A stretch of DNA of 43,815 nucleotides, taken from Burkholderiales bacterium. Its GTDB lineage: Bacteria; Pseudomonadota; Gammaproteobacteria; Burkholderiales; SG8-41. The notes beneath the pieces were generated by a model that saw only the letters and a program-made list of their open reading frames with translations, was not told where the DNA came from and did not search any database. Below, piece after piece: positions 8,341 to 16,071 of the stretch. Where the stretch lies: NCBI GenBank assembly GCA_020854035.1, contig JADZGE010000092.1:1-43815 (forward strand), written 5' to 3'. The translations under genes were made by a program, and so were the position numbers. Position 1 is the first letter of the stretch. Every line of letters starts with the position of its first letter.

Positions 8341-9183
8341 ATGCCGATCATCGATTCCCAGGTCCACGCGTACGAAGCGAACACGCCGCGGCGGCCGTGG
8401 CACTCGGTGCCCAACTGGCCCGATCACGTCACCGGCGACGAGATGGTGGCGGCGATGGACGGGGTCGGCGTGGACGGCGCGATCTTCATCTCCCCCTTCG
8501 CCATGTACCGCTACGACGCGAGCTACGCGGTCGAGGTGCAGCGGGCCCATCCCGGCCGCTTCGCTCTCGTGAAACCGGTCGACCCGGACGACGCCGCGGT
8601 CGCCGACGTCATCGCCGACTGGAAGAGAACCCCGGGCACGGTCGGCATCCGCATCATGCTCACGAAGGAAGCGAAGCGCGAGCCGGGCGACCCGGGCCTC
8701 GACCGGATCGTGCGCGCGGCCATGCGGCACGATTTTCCGATCAATGTGCTCTTCTGGGACAACGTGGACGCGGGCACGGCGCTGATCGACCGCCACCCCG
8801 GGGCGCGGTTCATCATCGATCACCTGGGCCTCATGCAGCCGCGCACCCCGCCCGCCCCCGGCGAACCGTGGGCCGATCTGCCGAAAGTGCTCGACCTCGC
8901 GAAGCGCCCGAACGCGGTGATCAAGGTGAGCGGCGCGTGCACGCTGTCGAAGAAACCGTATCCCTACCCCGACATCTGGGATCCGCTCGCGCGCGTGTTC
9001 GACGCGTGGGGATTCGAGCGCTGCCTGTGGGGTACCGACTGGACCCGCGCCTTCGCCGTGGTCAACTTCGAGCAGGCCGTGGAGCCCTTCCTCGGGACCG
9101 ACCGCCTGAGCGACAGTGAACGCGCGATGCTGATGGGCGGTGCGTGCGCCAGGGCCTACGGCTGGTCGCCGAGGAAAGGTTAG
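8341..9183 (+). CDS. amidohydrolase family 2 (TIM-barrel metal hydrolase)
   Basis: A 280-residue protein starting at 8341, chosen because AGGAG at 8329-8333 is well placed; an in-frame start further upstream (8305/8308) is less likely. The opening MPIIDSQVHAYE is the metal-binding strand of amidohydrolase-2 enzymes, though the usual HxH appears as QVH, with one ligand replaced. The later FIIDHLGL and CLWGTDWTR motifs supply the His and the catalytic Asp. Relatives hydrolyse or decarboxylate lactones and aromatic or dicarboxylic acids. The next gene is a Bug-type carboxylate receptor, compatible with organic-acid catabolism, but the substrate cannot be named. Confidence 0.85.
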   Translation: MPIIDSQVHAYEANTPRRPWHSVPNWPDHVTGDEMVAAMDGVGVDGAIFISPFAMYRYDASYAVEVQRAHPGRFALVKPVDPDDAAVADVIADWKRTPGTVGIRIMLTKEAKREPGDPGLDRIVRAAMRHDFPINVLFWDNVDAGTALIDRHPGARFIIDHLGLMQPRTPPAPGEPWADLPKVLDLAKRPNAVIKVSGACTLSKKPYPYPDIWDPLARVFDAWGFERCLWGTDWTRAFAVVNFEQAVEPFLGTDRLSDSERAMLMGGACARAYGWSPRKG

Positions 9184-9202
9184 CTCGCGCGACTCGCGCG
9201 AG
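9184..9202 (+). terminator. perfect hairpin directly after the amidohydrolase stop
   Basis: CTCGCGCG and CGCGCGAG form an 8-bp perfect stem with a 3-nt ACT loop, starting on the base after the TAG stop. It lacks a T-tract, so it may be a weak terminator or an mRNA-stabilising hairpin. Confidence 0.4.
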
Positions 9203-9204
9203 CC

Positions 9205-9324
9205 CAGTGGCAGTTTGGCAGTAACGATTTGGCAGTAGTCCGCTATTCGTGCTTCCTGCTTGTGGCCGACGGTGGATCGCATGGACACTGACTGCCGCAC
9301 ACCGGTTACTGCCCACTGATTGCC
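9205..9324. repeat. inverted intergenic word-repeat, 'ggcagtaa' type
   Basis: Left arm about 9205-9240 contains three GGCAGT words. Right arm about 9285-9324 contains the complementary ACTGCC/ACTGACTGCC words. The intervening 45 nt has no gene. A related but weaker element starts near 11020. It fills the 173-bp space before the Bug-type receptor. Confidence 0.6.
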
Positions 9325-9356
9325 GTCAACCCGTTACTTCCGACAAGGACGCCCGC

Positions 9357-10337
9357 GTGAACTCGATCCGCTTCGCGCTTTCCGGACTGCTGCTCGCTGC
9401 CTGCTCCTCCCTGGTCGCCGTTCCCGCGGCGGCGCAGAAGAAGTTCGACTATCCGAACCGCGCCGTGCGCATGCTGGCGGGCGCATTCGGCAGTCCGAGC
9501 GACATGCTGGCGCGCACGCTCGCGCCGAAGATGGCCGAGTCCTGGGGACAACCGGTCGTCGTCGAGAACCGGCCGGGCGCCGCGGGAACGATCGCCGCCT
9601 CGATGCTCGCGCGTTCCACGCCGGACGGCTACACGCTGCTCCTCATCTCGGCGCAGTTCACGATCGGCGCGGCGCTGCACGCCTCGCTCCCGTACGATCC
9701 GCACAAGGACTTCGCCGGCGTGACGCAGATCGGGTTCAGCACGAGCGCGCTCCTCGTGAACCCGGCGCTCGGCGCGGGGAGCCTCAGGGACTTCGTCGCA
9801 CTCGCGCGCTCGAAGCCCGGCCAGATGCTCTTCAGCTCCGGGGGCGGCGGCAGCAGCACGCATTTGAGCGCCGAACGGTTCAATTTCGCCGCGGGGATCA
9901 AGGCCGTTCACGTAGGCTTCAAGGGGACCCCGGACGCCATCCTGGAAGTGGTCGCCGGCCGCACGCACTACTGCCTCGTGGGTCTCGGCTCGGCGCTGCC
10001 GCTCGTGAAGGATGGAAGAATCCTCCCGCTCGCGGTGAGCACGCCGCAGCGCTCGCCGCTGCTGCCCGACGTCCCGGCGATCGCCGAGCAGTTCCCGGGA
10101 TTCGGGCGCGATGGCTCGCATTCGCTGATCGCCCCGGCGGGCACGCCGATGGCGATCCGGGAAAAGGTGAGCCGCGAGGTCGCGCGCATCTTCGCGCTGC
10201 CGGAGGTGAAGCAGCGCATGGACACGATCGCCTACCAGCCCGCGCCCACCTCGCCCACCGAGCGCGACGCCATCCTGCGCGAGCAGATCAGGACGTTCCG
10301 GGAGATCGTGGCGCGCGTCGGGTTGAAGAAGCAGTAG
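9357..10337 (+). CDS. Bug-family tripartite tricarboxylate transporter receptor
   Basis: A 326-residue periplasmic solute-binding protein. The GTG start at 9357 is chosen because an AAGGA at 9345 precedes it and because it gives a clean export signal (MNSIRFALSGLLLAACSSLVAVPAAAQ). The signal could be cleaved at AAA-Q, but LLAAC also looks like a lipobox. Family signatures follow: YPNRAVRMLAGAFGSPSD, ENRPGAAGTIAA, TPDGYTLL and SSGGGGSSTHL. Bug proteins bind mono- and dicarboxylates, often without a linked permease in beta-proteobacteria, and no TctAB gene is near. It may serve the amidohydrolase upstream. Confidence 0.9.
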   Translation: MNSIRFALSGLLLAACSSLVAVPAAAQKKFDYPNRAVRMLAGAFGSPSDMLARTLAPKMAESWGQPVVVENRPGAAGTIAASMLARSTPDGYTLLLISAQFTIGAALHASLPYDPHKDFAGVTQIGFSTSALLVNPALGAGSLRDFVALARSKPGQMLFSSGGGGSSTHLSAERFNFAAGIKAVHVGFKGTPDAILEVVAGRTHYCLVGLGSALPLVKDGRILPLAVSTPQRSPLLPDVPAIAEQFPGFGRDGSHSLIAPAGTPMAIREKVSREVARIFALPEVKQRMDTIAYQPAPTSPTERDAILREQIRTFREIVARVGLKKQ

Positions 10338-10709
10338 ACGGTCACCATCGTGACGAGCGCCGGCGCGCCGCCGGGAAGCCACTGCCACCGCCGGCGGGCC
10401 GCGGCGGGCAACCGGTCCCGATCGTCTCGGGGAGACCCGCGGGGGAAGGCCGGCCGTCGCGGAGCGCCGGGCGCCGCCCCGCCGGCGCGGGCCGATCGCC
10501 ACGGGGGCCGTGACGCAATGCACCGCGGGTCGGCGTATCATGTGGGCTCGCCGGGAACGCACGTTGCCCGCGATACGGGCTTGCGACCGGCGCCACCGGG
10601 TTCATCTGGATCGGCCCGTCGCGCGAGGGTCGCCGCAGCATTGCGTGACGGCGCATCCGGATCGAGACCGAACCCACCCACCTCACGCTCAACCATCGGG
10701 AGTTCACCC
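10338..10709 (+). other. 372-bp intergenic region without a convincing gene
   Basis: The frame of the downstream DUF883 gene stays open through this stretch, but the implied residues are an Arg/Pro/Gly/Ser-rich low-complexity sequence typical of non-coding high-GC DNA. A TATCAT -10-like hexamer lies near 10535-10540, a reasonable place for a DUF883 promoter, without a clear -35. Nothing else was seen. Confidence 0.5.
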
Positions 10710-10988
10710 ATGAATGCACCCACCGACAAGATCGTTGCCGACGTCAGGATTCTTGCCGCAGATGTCGAGGAACTCGTGAAGGCGACGGCCGCCCAGTCCG
10801 GCGAGAAACTCGCCGCCGCGCGCGCCCGGGTGCAGACCGCGCTCGCCGGCGCGCGCGAAACGGTCACCGTCCGGGGTCGTCAGGCCGTGCAGTCCGCCGA
10901 CGAATACGTTCACGACAACCCATGGGCTGCCGTCGGCGTATCGGGCGCGCTCGGGCTCATCATCGGGATACTGATCGCGCGGCGCTAG
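10710..10988 (+). CDS. DUF883/ElaB-YqjD-type membrane-anchored protein
   Basis: A 92-residue protein: an amphipathic helical N-terminal part with many Ala, Arg and Glu residues (about 5-60), a short linker with the characteristic YVHDNPWAAVGVSGALGLIIG motif, and a single C-terminal membrane helix ending RR. This is the ElaB/YqjD/DUF883 pattern; in E. coli YqjD is an inner-membrane protein that binds ribosomes in stationary phase. The start at 10710 follows a GGGAG. It appears to be a single-gene unit. Confidence 0.88.
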   Translation: MNAPTDKIVADVRILAADVEELVKATAAQSGEKLAAARARVQTALAGARETVTVRGRQAVQSADEYVHDNPWAAVGVSGALGLIIGILIARR

Positions 10989-11019
10989 GCGAGGGCGGCG
11001 AGGCGCTGTCGCGAAGCCG

Positions 11020-11108
11020 TCAGTCGGCAGTAATCAGCGGGCAGCAGTCGAAACGAACGACCGGTTGACTCCAGCTGCCGCCAGCTTTCCAGCGCCAACT
11101 CCCTGCTG
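11020..11108. repeat. second 'ggcagtaa'-type intergenic word-repeat (degenerate)
   Basis: The CAGTCGGCAGTAATCAGC words at 11020-11050 match the element at 9205. A poorly matched CAGCTGCCGCCAGCT arm follows at about 11071. There is no gene inside. Confidence 0.4.
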
Positions 11109-11145
11109 GTTGCCCGATACCGGGTATTCGCCGAAGTCGTTCGTT

Positions 11146-11159
11146 GATCCAGATCAACG
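11146..11159. promoter_or_regulatory. perfect FNR/ANR-type box
   Basis: TTGATCCAGATCAA, a perfect TTGAT-N4-ATCAA palindrome. A TGTAAT hexamer begins at 11180, about 20 nt downstream on the plus strand. If it is used as a -10, transcription would start almost on the ATG at 11191, so either that gene is leaderless or its true start is downstream. Confidence 0.6.
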
Positions 11160-11190
11160 GGCGCCGCGCGCTTCACGGGTGTAATGGCGC

Positions 11191-12984
11191 ATGGCCAGAG
11201 CGCAACCAGCCGCGCGCGCGTCCTCGCCGCGCGCGCGACGCACTGCCCCGCGCAGCGGCGCCGGATCGCGCCCGGGCGCGGGCGATGCCGCGCTCGTTGC
11301 GCGCCTGCTCGACCCGGCGTGCTACCCCCATCCGGTCTCGGGCGTGCGCGTCGTGGAAACCCATATCTCGTGGGTGCTGCTGACCGGCAACTACGCCTAC
11401 AAGATCAAGAAGCCTGTCAATCTGGGCTTCGTCGACTTCACCTCGCCGGAGATGCGTCGCTACTACTGCGAAGCGGAGCTGCGGTTGAATCGCCGGCTCG
11501 CGCCCGATCTCTATCTCGAGGTCGTCGAGATCCGTGGCGACGAGCGCTCGGCGCGGATCGGCGGCGCGGGACCGGTCATCGAGCACGCGGTGCGCATGCG
11601 GGAGTTTCCGCAATCCGATCTCGCCTCGCGCGCGCTCGCTCGGGGTGCTTTTGGCGCGGCCGAGATCGACTGCCTCGCCTCCGCGATTGCGCGCTTCCAC
11701 GCGCGAGCGCCCGCCGCCGCCGGCGGGGACCGGCTGGGCTCGCCCGAAACGGTACTCGCCGCGGCCATGCAGAACTTCACGCAGATCGGCGCGCGCGCGC
11801 TCGGTCCCGGGCCGCGCCGCGCGCTCGACGCGCTGCGGGGATGGACGGAGCGCGAATGCGCGGCGCTGCGCGAGACGCTCGCCGCGCGCAAACGCGCCGG
11901 CTTCGTGCGCGAATGCCACGGCGACCTGCATCTCGGCAACATCGCGCTGATCGACGGCAAACCGGTGCCCTTCGACTGCATCGAGTTCAACGACGAGCTG
12001 CGCTGGATCGACGTGATGAGCGAGGTCGCCTTTCTCTTCATGGACCTCGAAGACCGGGGACGGGGTGATCTCGCGTGGCGGTTCCTCAACCGCTATCTCG
12101 AGGCGAGCGGCGATTACGAGGGGTTGCGGGCGCTGCCGTTTTACGCCGCCTACCGCGCGCTGGTCCGCGCCAAGGTCCACCTCCTGCGGGCACGGCAGCC
12201 CCGCATTGCCGCCGCCGAACGCGCGCGACTCACCGCCGCCTTCGAGGGCTACGTCGCCCTCGCGCGGCGCCTCGCCCAACCGGCCCGCCCGGCGATCGCG
12301 ATCACGCACGGGTTGTCGGGCTGCGGCAAGACCACCGCGACGCAAACGCTCACCGACGTGCTCGGTGCCGTCCGGGTGCGCTCGGACCTCGAGCGCAAGC
12401 GCCTGCACGGACTCGCGCCGCTCGCCGCGAGCGGGTCCGCGCCCGGCGCCGGCATCTACACGCGGGAGGCGAACGCGGCGACCTACCGCCGGCTTGGCGA
12501 ACTCGCGCAACACGCGCTCGCGGCCGGTTACCCGGTCGTGGTCGATGCTACCTTTCTCCTGCGCACCGAGCGCGAGGCTTTCCGCGCGCTCGCGGAAAAG
12601 TTCGACGCGCCGTACGTGATCCTCGACTTCCACGCGCCGCTCGAAGTGCTGCGCGCGCGGGTCGCCGCGCGCCGCGTACGCGCCAACGATGCCTCCGAGG
12701 CCGATCTCGCCGTGCTCGATCGCCAGGTGGCGGCGCGCGAGCCGCTCACGCCGTCGGAGATGGAAGCGGCGGTGACGCTGCGCACGACGAAGCTCCCCTC
12801 GGGCGAGATGTGGCGGCCGGTCCTCGCCCGCCTGCGCCCGCGTCCGGTGCGCGAACGGCGACCCGTGCCGGCGCCCCTCGGACGCAGAGCCGCAGCACGG
12901 CCGGGACGCCCCCCGCGGAAGCGGGTAGCGAAGGCGCGCGGCACCGGAAGAACTCCCTCCCGCCGGGCGCGACCGGCACCGTGA
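11191..12984 (+). CDS. fusion of aminoglycoside-phosphotransferase-like and P-loop kinase domains
   Basis: A 597-residue protein of two modules. Residues about 30-330 form a phosphotransferase-fold domain: ISWVLLTGNYAYKIKKPVNLGF carries the ATP-binding lysine, HGDLHLGN (from residue 243) the catalytic loop, and FDCIEFNDELRWIDVMSE the metal-binding region. From about residue 365 a zeta-toxin/AAA-like kinase domain has Walker A GLSGCGKT (about 374-381) and later RSDLERKR and VVVDATFL. This two-domain architecture is widespread and usually annotated as a bifunctional phosphotransferase/ATP-binding protein; the substrate is unknown. The C-terminal 40 residues are Arg/Pro-rich. A perfect FNR box lies just upstream. 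Confidence 0.88.
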   Translation: MARAQPAARASSPRARRTAPRSGAGSRPGAGDAALVARLLDPACYPHPVSGVRVVETHISWVLLTGNYAYKIKKPVNLGFVDFTSPEMRRYYCEAELRLNRRLAPDLYLEVVEIRGDERSARIGGAGPVIEHAVRMREFPQSDLASRALARGAFGAAEIDCLASAIARFHARAPAAAGGDRLGSPETVLAAAMQNFTQIGARALGPGPRRALDALRGWTERECAALRETLAARKRAGFVRECHGDLHLGNIALIDGKPVPFDCIEFNDELRWIDVMSEVAFLFMDLEDRGRGDLAWRFLNRYLEASGDYEGLRALPFYAAYRALVRAKVHLLRARQPRIAAAERARLTAAFEGYVALARRLAQPARPAIAITHGLSGCGKTTATQTLTDVLGAVRVRSDLERKRLHGLAPLAASGSAPGAGIYTREANAATYRRLGELAQHALAAGYPVVVDATFLLRTEREAFRALAEKFDAPYVILDFHAPLEVLRARVAARRVRANDASEADLAVLDRQVAAREPLTPSEMEAAVTLRTTKLPSGEMWRPVLARLRPRPVRERRPVPAPLGRRAAARPGRPPRKRVAKARGTGRTPSRRARPAP

Positions 12985-13047
12985 CGGGCTCCAGCGCGGA
13001 ATCGAGGCTCCCTTCGAGCGCGCCCGGCTCGTCCGTGCGTCCCCGCG

Positions 13048-13551
13048 TCAGATGAGCCGCGTGCGCCACGGCGGCACGGACTTCGTTGCCGCCTTCGAGC
13101 GCTCGTGCCCGAGCATGAGGGCGACGTGGTCGCACACCATGATCGCGGCAAGGTACAGGACCTCCTCCTCGAGCTCCATGTGTTCGATGATCGAGTCGGC
13201 GAAGCGCTCGTAGGCGGGCCGGCTCGCCGCGGCGGCGGCGGCCCGCAGCCGTTCGAGCCCCTCGCGAATCCGGCGGTGCCCGTCGAGCATCCGCGGCAGG
13301 TCCTGCTTCAACTGCTGCGTCCTCACCAGGACGGCAGCCATGTTCTCGTCGAGCCTGCCCTCGACGAGGGCGGGCAGCAGGCCGAGGGCCGGAAACACGG
13401 AATGCTCTTCGACGTCGAAGTGCGGCTCCAGGTCCCGTGCGAGCAGGCGCGCGGCCTCGCCCAGGGCGCCTTGTTCGGCCTTCGCGGCGGCCAGCGCCGC
13501 GCGCAGGTTGTTGTGCCCGCGTTGCAGAGCGTCGGGATACGAGAGTTTCAT
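13048..13551 (-). CDS. hemerythrin-like HHE-domain protein
   Basis: A 167-residue four-helix-bundle protein. Candidate di-iron ligands are spaced along the helices: His in RGHNN near the start, PHFDVEEHSVFP, DGHRRI, and IIEHMELEEEVLY, the typical H...HxxxE...H...HxxxE scheme of bacterial hemerythrin/HHE proteins. These bind O2 or NO, or take part in iron-sulfur repair (the RIC/YtfE type). It lies 6 nt after the SirB2 gene on the same strand, likely co-transcribed. Given the nitrogen-oxide setting, NO or O2 handling is plausible but inferred. Confidence 0.85.
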   Translation of the reverse strand: MKLSYPDALQRGHNNLRAALAAAKAEQGALGEAARLLARDLEPHFDVEEHSVFPALGLLPALVEGRLDENMAAVLVRTQQLKQDLPRMLDGHRRIREGLERLRAAAAAASRPAYERFADSIIEHMELEEEVLYLAAIMVCDHVALMLGHERSKAATKSVPPWRTRLI

Positions 13552-13557
13552 GCCGTG

Positions 13558-13953
13558 TCATCCCCAGGCGCGCCAGGGCGCCGGATCGCGGGCGAGGGCG
13601 ACCGCCACGATGTAGAGAAAGACCGCCTGCGCGGCCACCCATGCCGCGATGCGTACGCGCGGCGTCCGCCCCCAGTGCAGCGCGAGCATGCCGAGCCCGA
13701 TGTACGCGAGCAGCGCAAGCAACTTCGCGGTGAGCCAGGCGGCGACGAACGGGTATTGCGCGCTCGCGACACTCATCGCGATCGCGCTCGCCAGCAGCAC
13801 CGTGTCGACCACGTGTGGCGCGAGGCGTGCCCAGCGCGCTCGCAAGGCCGCCGCATCGCGCAGCAGGAACAGGCCGCGAGCGAAGAACAACCCGTAGCTC
13901 GCCGCGGCGCAGGTCACGTGAACAGCCTTGAGGGTCGAATAATCGGGATACAT
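13558..13953 (-). CDS. SirB2-family membrane protein
   Basis: A 131-residue protein with four predicted membrane helices. It starts MYPDYSTLKAVHVTCAA, the family signature (LKxxHV near the N-terminus), and contains GLFFARGLFLL in helix one/two and HVVDTVLLASA in the middle. SirB2 relatives are integral membrane proteins of unknown biochemical role, often near heme or respiratory genes. The hemerythrin gene follows after 6 nt. An FNR-type box at 13965 sits only 11 nt before this ATG. Confidence 0.85.
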   Translation of the reverse strand: MYPDYSTLKAVHVTCAAASYGLFFARGLFLLRDAAALRARWARLAPHVVDTVLLASAIAMSVASAQYPFVAAWLTAKLLALLAYIGLGMLALHWGRTPRVRIAAWVAAQAVFLYIVAVALARDPAPWRAWG

Positions 13954-13964
13954 CGTCCGGGTGC

Positions 13965-13978
13965 TTGATGCAAATCAA
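13965..13978. promoter_or_regulatory. perfect FNR/ANR-type box between divergent genes
   Basis: TTGATGCAAATCAA lies between the SirB2 start (13953, minus) and the MFS start (14005, plus). It is too close to either annotated start for a classical class II promoter with an untranslated leader, so it may act as a repressing site, or the MFS protein may start downstream (a TTG at 14038 is in frame). Confidence 0.55.
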
Positions 13979-14004
13979 AGCTGGTGCCGCCTGCATGATG
14001 CACG

Positions 14005-15312
14005 ATGGCCTCCTTTGGACGAGGGGCGCGGAGCCGCTTGAGCCTGCTCGATACGCGCGAACGCTACGCGCCCATCGGGGCGAGCCGCGATGGGCGCGCC
14101 ACCATCGCGCTGGTCCTCCTGTGCCAAGTCGCGCATTTTCTCACTTTTGCGGCGATCCCGCTGCTGCTGCCGGCGATGCGCGACGATCTCGGCCTGAGTT
14201 TCACGCAGGCGGGGATACTCGCGGGCGCGGCGATGGTGAGTTACGCGGCCGGACAGGTTCCCGCCGGCCTCATCTCGGATCGCTACGGGCCGAGGCGGCC
14301 CTACTTCGCGGGCCTGCTCGCGTGGTCGATACTGTCCTTCGGATTCGGCCTCGTACACGCTTTCTGGCTCGCCGTCGCGATTCAGTTCGTGGCGGGCGCG
14401 TTCCGCTCGCTGCTTTTCGCGCCGGGACTCTCGCTGCTCTCGGCCTGGTTTCCGCCGCAGCGGCGCGCCACCGCCATGAGCCTGTTCCACCTCGGCGGCG
14501 CGGGGGGCAGCGTGCTCCTGTCGCTCCTCGCGCCGCCGCTCGTGGAGCGACACGGCTGGCGCGCCACTTTCATGCTGTTCGCGGCGATCGGGGTCGCGGC
14601 GGCATGGCTGTTCGTGAGCCGGGCGCGCGACCGGCAGACGGAGGCCCCCGCGCGCTCGCCGGTTTTGCCCCGGCTCGTGCAGCTCGCGCGCTTTCCGATC
14701 CTGTGGGTGTGCAGCTGGCTCCAGTTCGTGCGCTTCGTCGTGGCGATGGGGTTCAACTTCTGGCTGCCGTCCTTCCTCGTCGACGATCGCGGCTTCTCGC
14801 TTCCCGCCGCGGGACTCGTGGTGGCGCTATCCGCCGCGCTCTCGGCGCCCGCGAACACGCTGGGAGCCTACGTCTCCGACCGGCTGCGCAACCCGCCGCT
14901 CGTGATCGGCGGCGCGCTCGCCGTGCTGGCGTGCGCGGCGGCGGCCCTGCCGCTGGCGGAATCGCCGCCCCTGCTGCTCGCGGCGATCGCGGTCTACTCG
15001 GTGTTCCTCGGCTTCTACTTCGGTCCGCTTTTCCTCGTTCCGGTGGAGGTGCTGGGCAGCCGCGTCGCGGGCGCCACGATCGGGTTCTCGAATCTCTTCG
15101 CGAACATCGGCGGCTTTACCTGCGTGTTCGCGCTCGGCGCGGTGCGCGACGCCACCGGGTCGTTCACACGGGGATTCCTGGGAATCGCCGCGGCGGCTCT
15201 CGCGGGTGTCGGCCTCGCCGTCGTGCTCGGACGGATGCGGGGGCGCGCGCTCGCGCAGGGCACGGCGGAGGGCGCGCCGGTGGAGCGCCGGGCGCCGCGC
15301 GAGACGGGATGA
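14005..15312 (+). CDS. major facilitator superfamily transporter
   Basis: A 435-residue twelve-helix permease. The loop 2-3 signature SDRYGPRRPYF and the glycine-rich helix 4/5 region (AGAFRSLLFAPGLSLLSAWFP) are typical of MFS. The second-half repeat of the loop motif is YVSDRLRNPP. It heads a plus-strand cluster in which the next gene, a Crp/Fnr regulator, overlaps its stop (ATGA). NarK nitrate-transporter signatures are not clearly present, so nitrate or nitrite transport is only a guess from the neighbourhood. The start could also be the TTG at 14038 given the nearby regulatory box. Confidence 0.85.
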   Translation: MASFGRGARSRLSLLDTRERYAPIGASRDGRATIALVLLCQVAHFLTFAAIPLLLPAMRDDLGLSFTQAGILAGAAMVSYAAGQVPAGLISDRYGPRRPYFAGLLAWSILSFGFGLVHAFWLAVAIQFVAGAFRSLLFAPGLSLLSAWFPPQRRATAMSLFHLGGAGGSVLLSLLAPPLVERHGWRATFMLFAAIGVAAAWLFVSRARDRQTEAPARSPVLPRLVQLARFPILWVCSWLQFVRFVVAMGFNFWLPSFLVDDRGFSLPAAGLVVALSAALSAPANTLGAYVSDRLRNPPLVIGGALAVLACAAAALPLAESPPLLLAAIAVYSVFLGFYFGPLFLVPVEVLGSRVAGATIGFSNLFANIGGFTCVFALGAVRDATGSFTRGFLGIAAAALAGVGLAVVLGRMRGRALAQGTAEGAPVERRAPRETG

Positions 15313-16031
15313 ACGCGACCCGCAGGCGCACGCCGCGAGCGCGGGCGCAGCAGCCCGTTCCCGTCGAGGCGTTTATCGCCAACCTGCCGCTGTTCCGGCA
15401 CCTGCCGAAGGCGGAGCGCGCGCGCCTCGCGGCGGGCGCGACCGTGCGGGCGGCCCCGCGCGGCACGGTGCTCTTCCGCAGCGGCGATCCGTGCGAGGGC
15501 TTTCACGTCGTCATCTACGGCAACATCAAGCTTGCGCTGCAGGCGCCCGGCGGCGGGGAACGGGTCATCGAATTGATGGGGCCGGGACAGAGCTTCGGGG
15601 AGGCGATGATGTTCCTCGGGGAGCCCTACATGGTGAGCGCGGTGGCGCTGGTCGACAGCCGGCTGCTGCACGTCGCGAGCCATGCGGTGTTCGATCTGAT
15701 CGACCGCGATCCGCGGTTCGCCCGCCGCATGCTGGCCGGTCTCAGCCTGCGCCTGCATCGGCTTGTCTGCGATCTGGAAGCCGTTTCGCTGCGCTCCGGC
15801 ACGCAACGCGTGGCCGGATACCTGCTCGGGCAGGCACGCGCGGCCGGCGCGGGCGGCGCGCACGTCACGCTGCCCGCGCGCAAGGGTATCGTCGCGTCCC
15901 GCCTGAGCCTCACGCAGGAGCATTTTTCGCGCATTCTTCACGAGCTTTGCGCACAGGACCTGATCGAGGTCGCGGGGCTCGAGATCCGGATACGCGACAC
16001 CGCGCGGCTGCGCGCGCGCTGCATCCGCTGA
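15309..16031 (+). CDS. Crp/Fnr-family transcriptional regulator A
   Basis: A 240-residue regulator starting at the ATG that overlaps the MFS stop. The N-terminal cyclic-nucleotide-binding-like beta-roll runs from about residue 20 to 140 (VLFRSGDPCEGFHVVIYG, GPGQSFGEAMMF). A dimerisation helix (DPRFARRMLAGLSLRLHRLV) and a winged HTH with recognition helix ASRLSLTQEHFSRILHEL follow. It has no four-cysteine N-terminal cluster like E. coli FNR, so it is closer to DNR/NNR-type or heme-type sensors. The recognition-helix S-x-x-x-S-R pattern suits TTGAT-type half-sites. Confidence 0.9.
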   Translation: MNATRRRTPRARAQQPVPVEAFIANLPLFRHLPKAERARLAAGATVRAAPRGTVLFRSGDPCEGFHVVIYGNIKLALQAPGGGERVIELMGPGQSFGEAMMFLGEPYMVSAVALVDSRLLHVASHAVFDLIDRDPRFARRMLAGLSLRLHRLVCDLEAVSLRSGTQRVAGYLLGQARAAGAGGAHVTLPARKGIVASRLSLTQEHFSRILHELCAQDLIEVAGLEIRIRDTARLRARCIR

Positions 16032-16071
16032 CCTTCACCGGACCGATCCCGGACCCGACAAGGCGATTCCC

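Noticed and set aside
10350..10709. N-terminal extension of the DUF883 protein of about 120 residues
   Set aside because: The frame is open but low-complexity and not like the family; the ATG at 10710 with GGGAG upstream gives the standard length.
13048..13551. YtfE/RIC iron-sulfur repair di-iron protein
   Set aside because: Only the HHE helices are visible; the RIC N-terminal ScdA-type domain with its cysteines is missing, so a generic hemerythrin-like call is safer.
14005..15312. NarK nitrate/nitrite transporter
   Set aside because: The MFS fold is clear, but the NarK nitrate signature motifs were not found, so only a general transporter call is supported.
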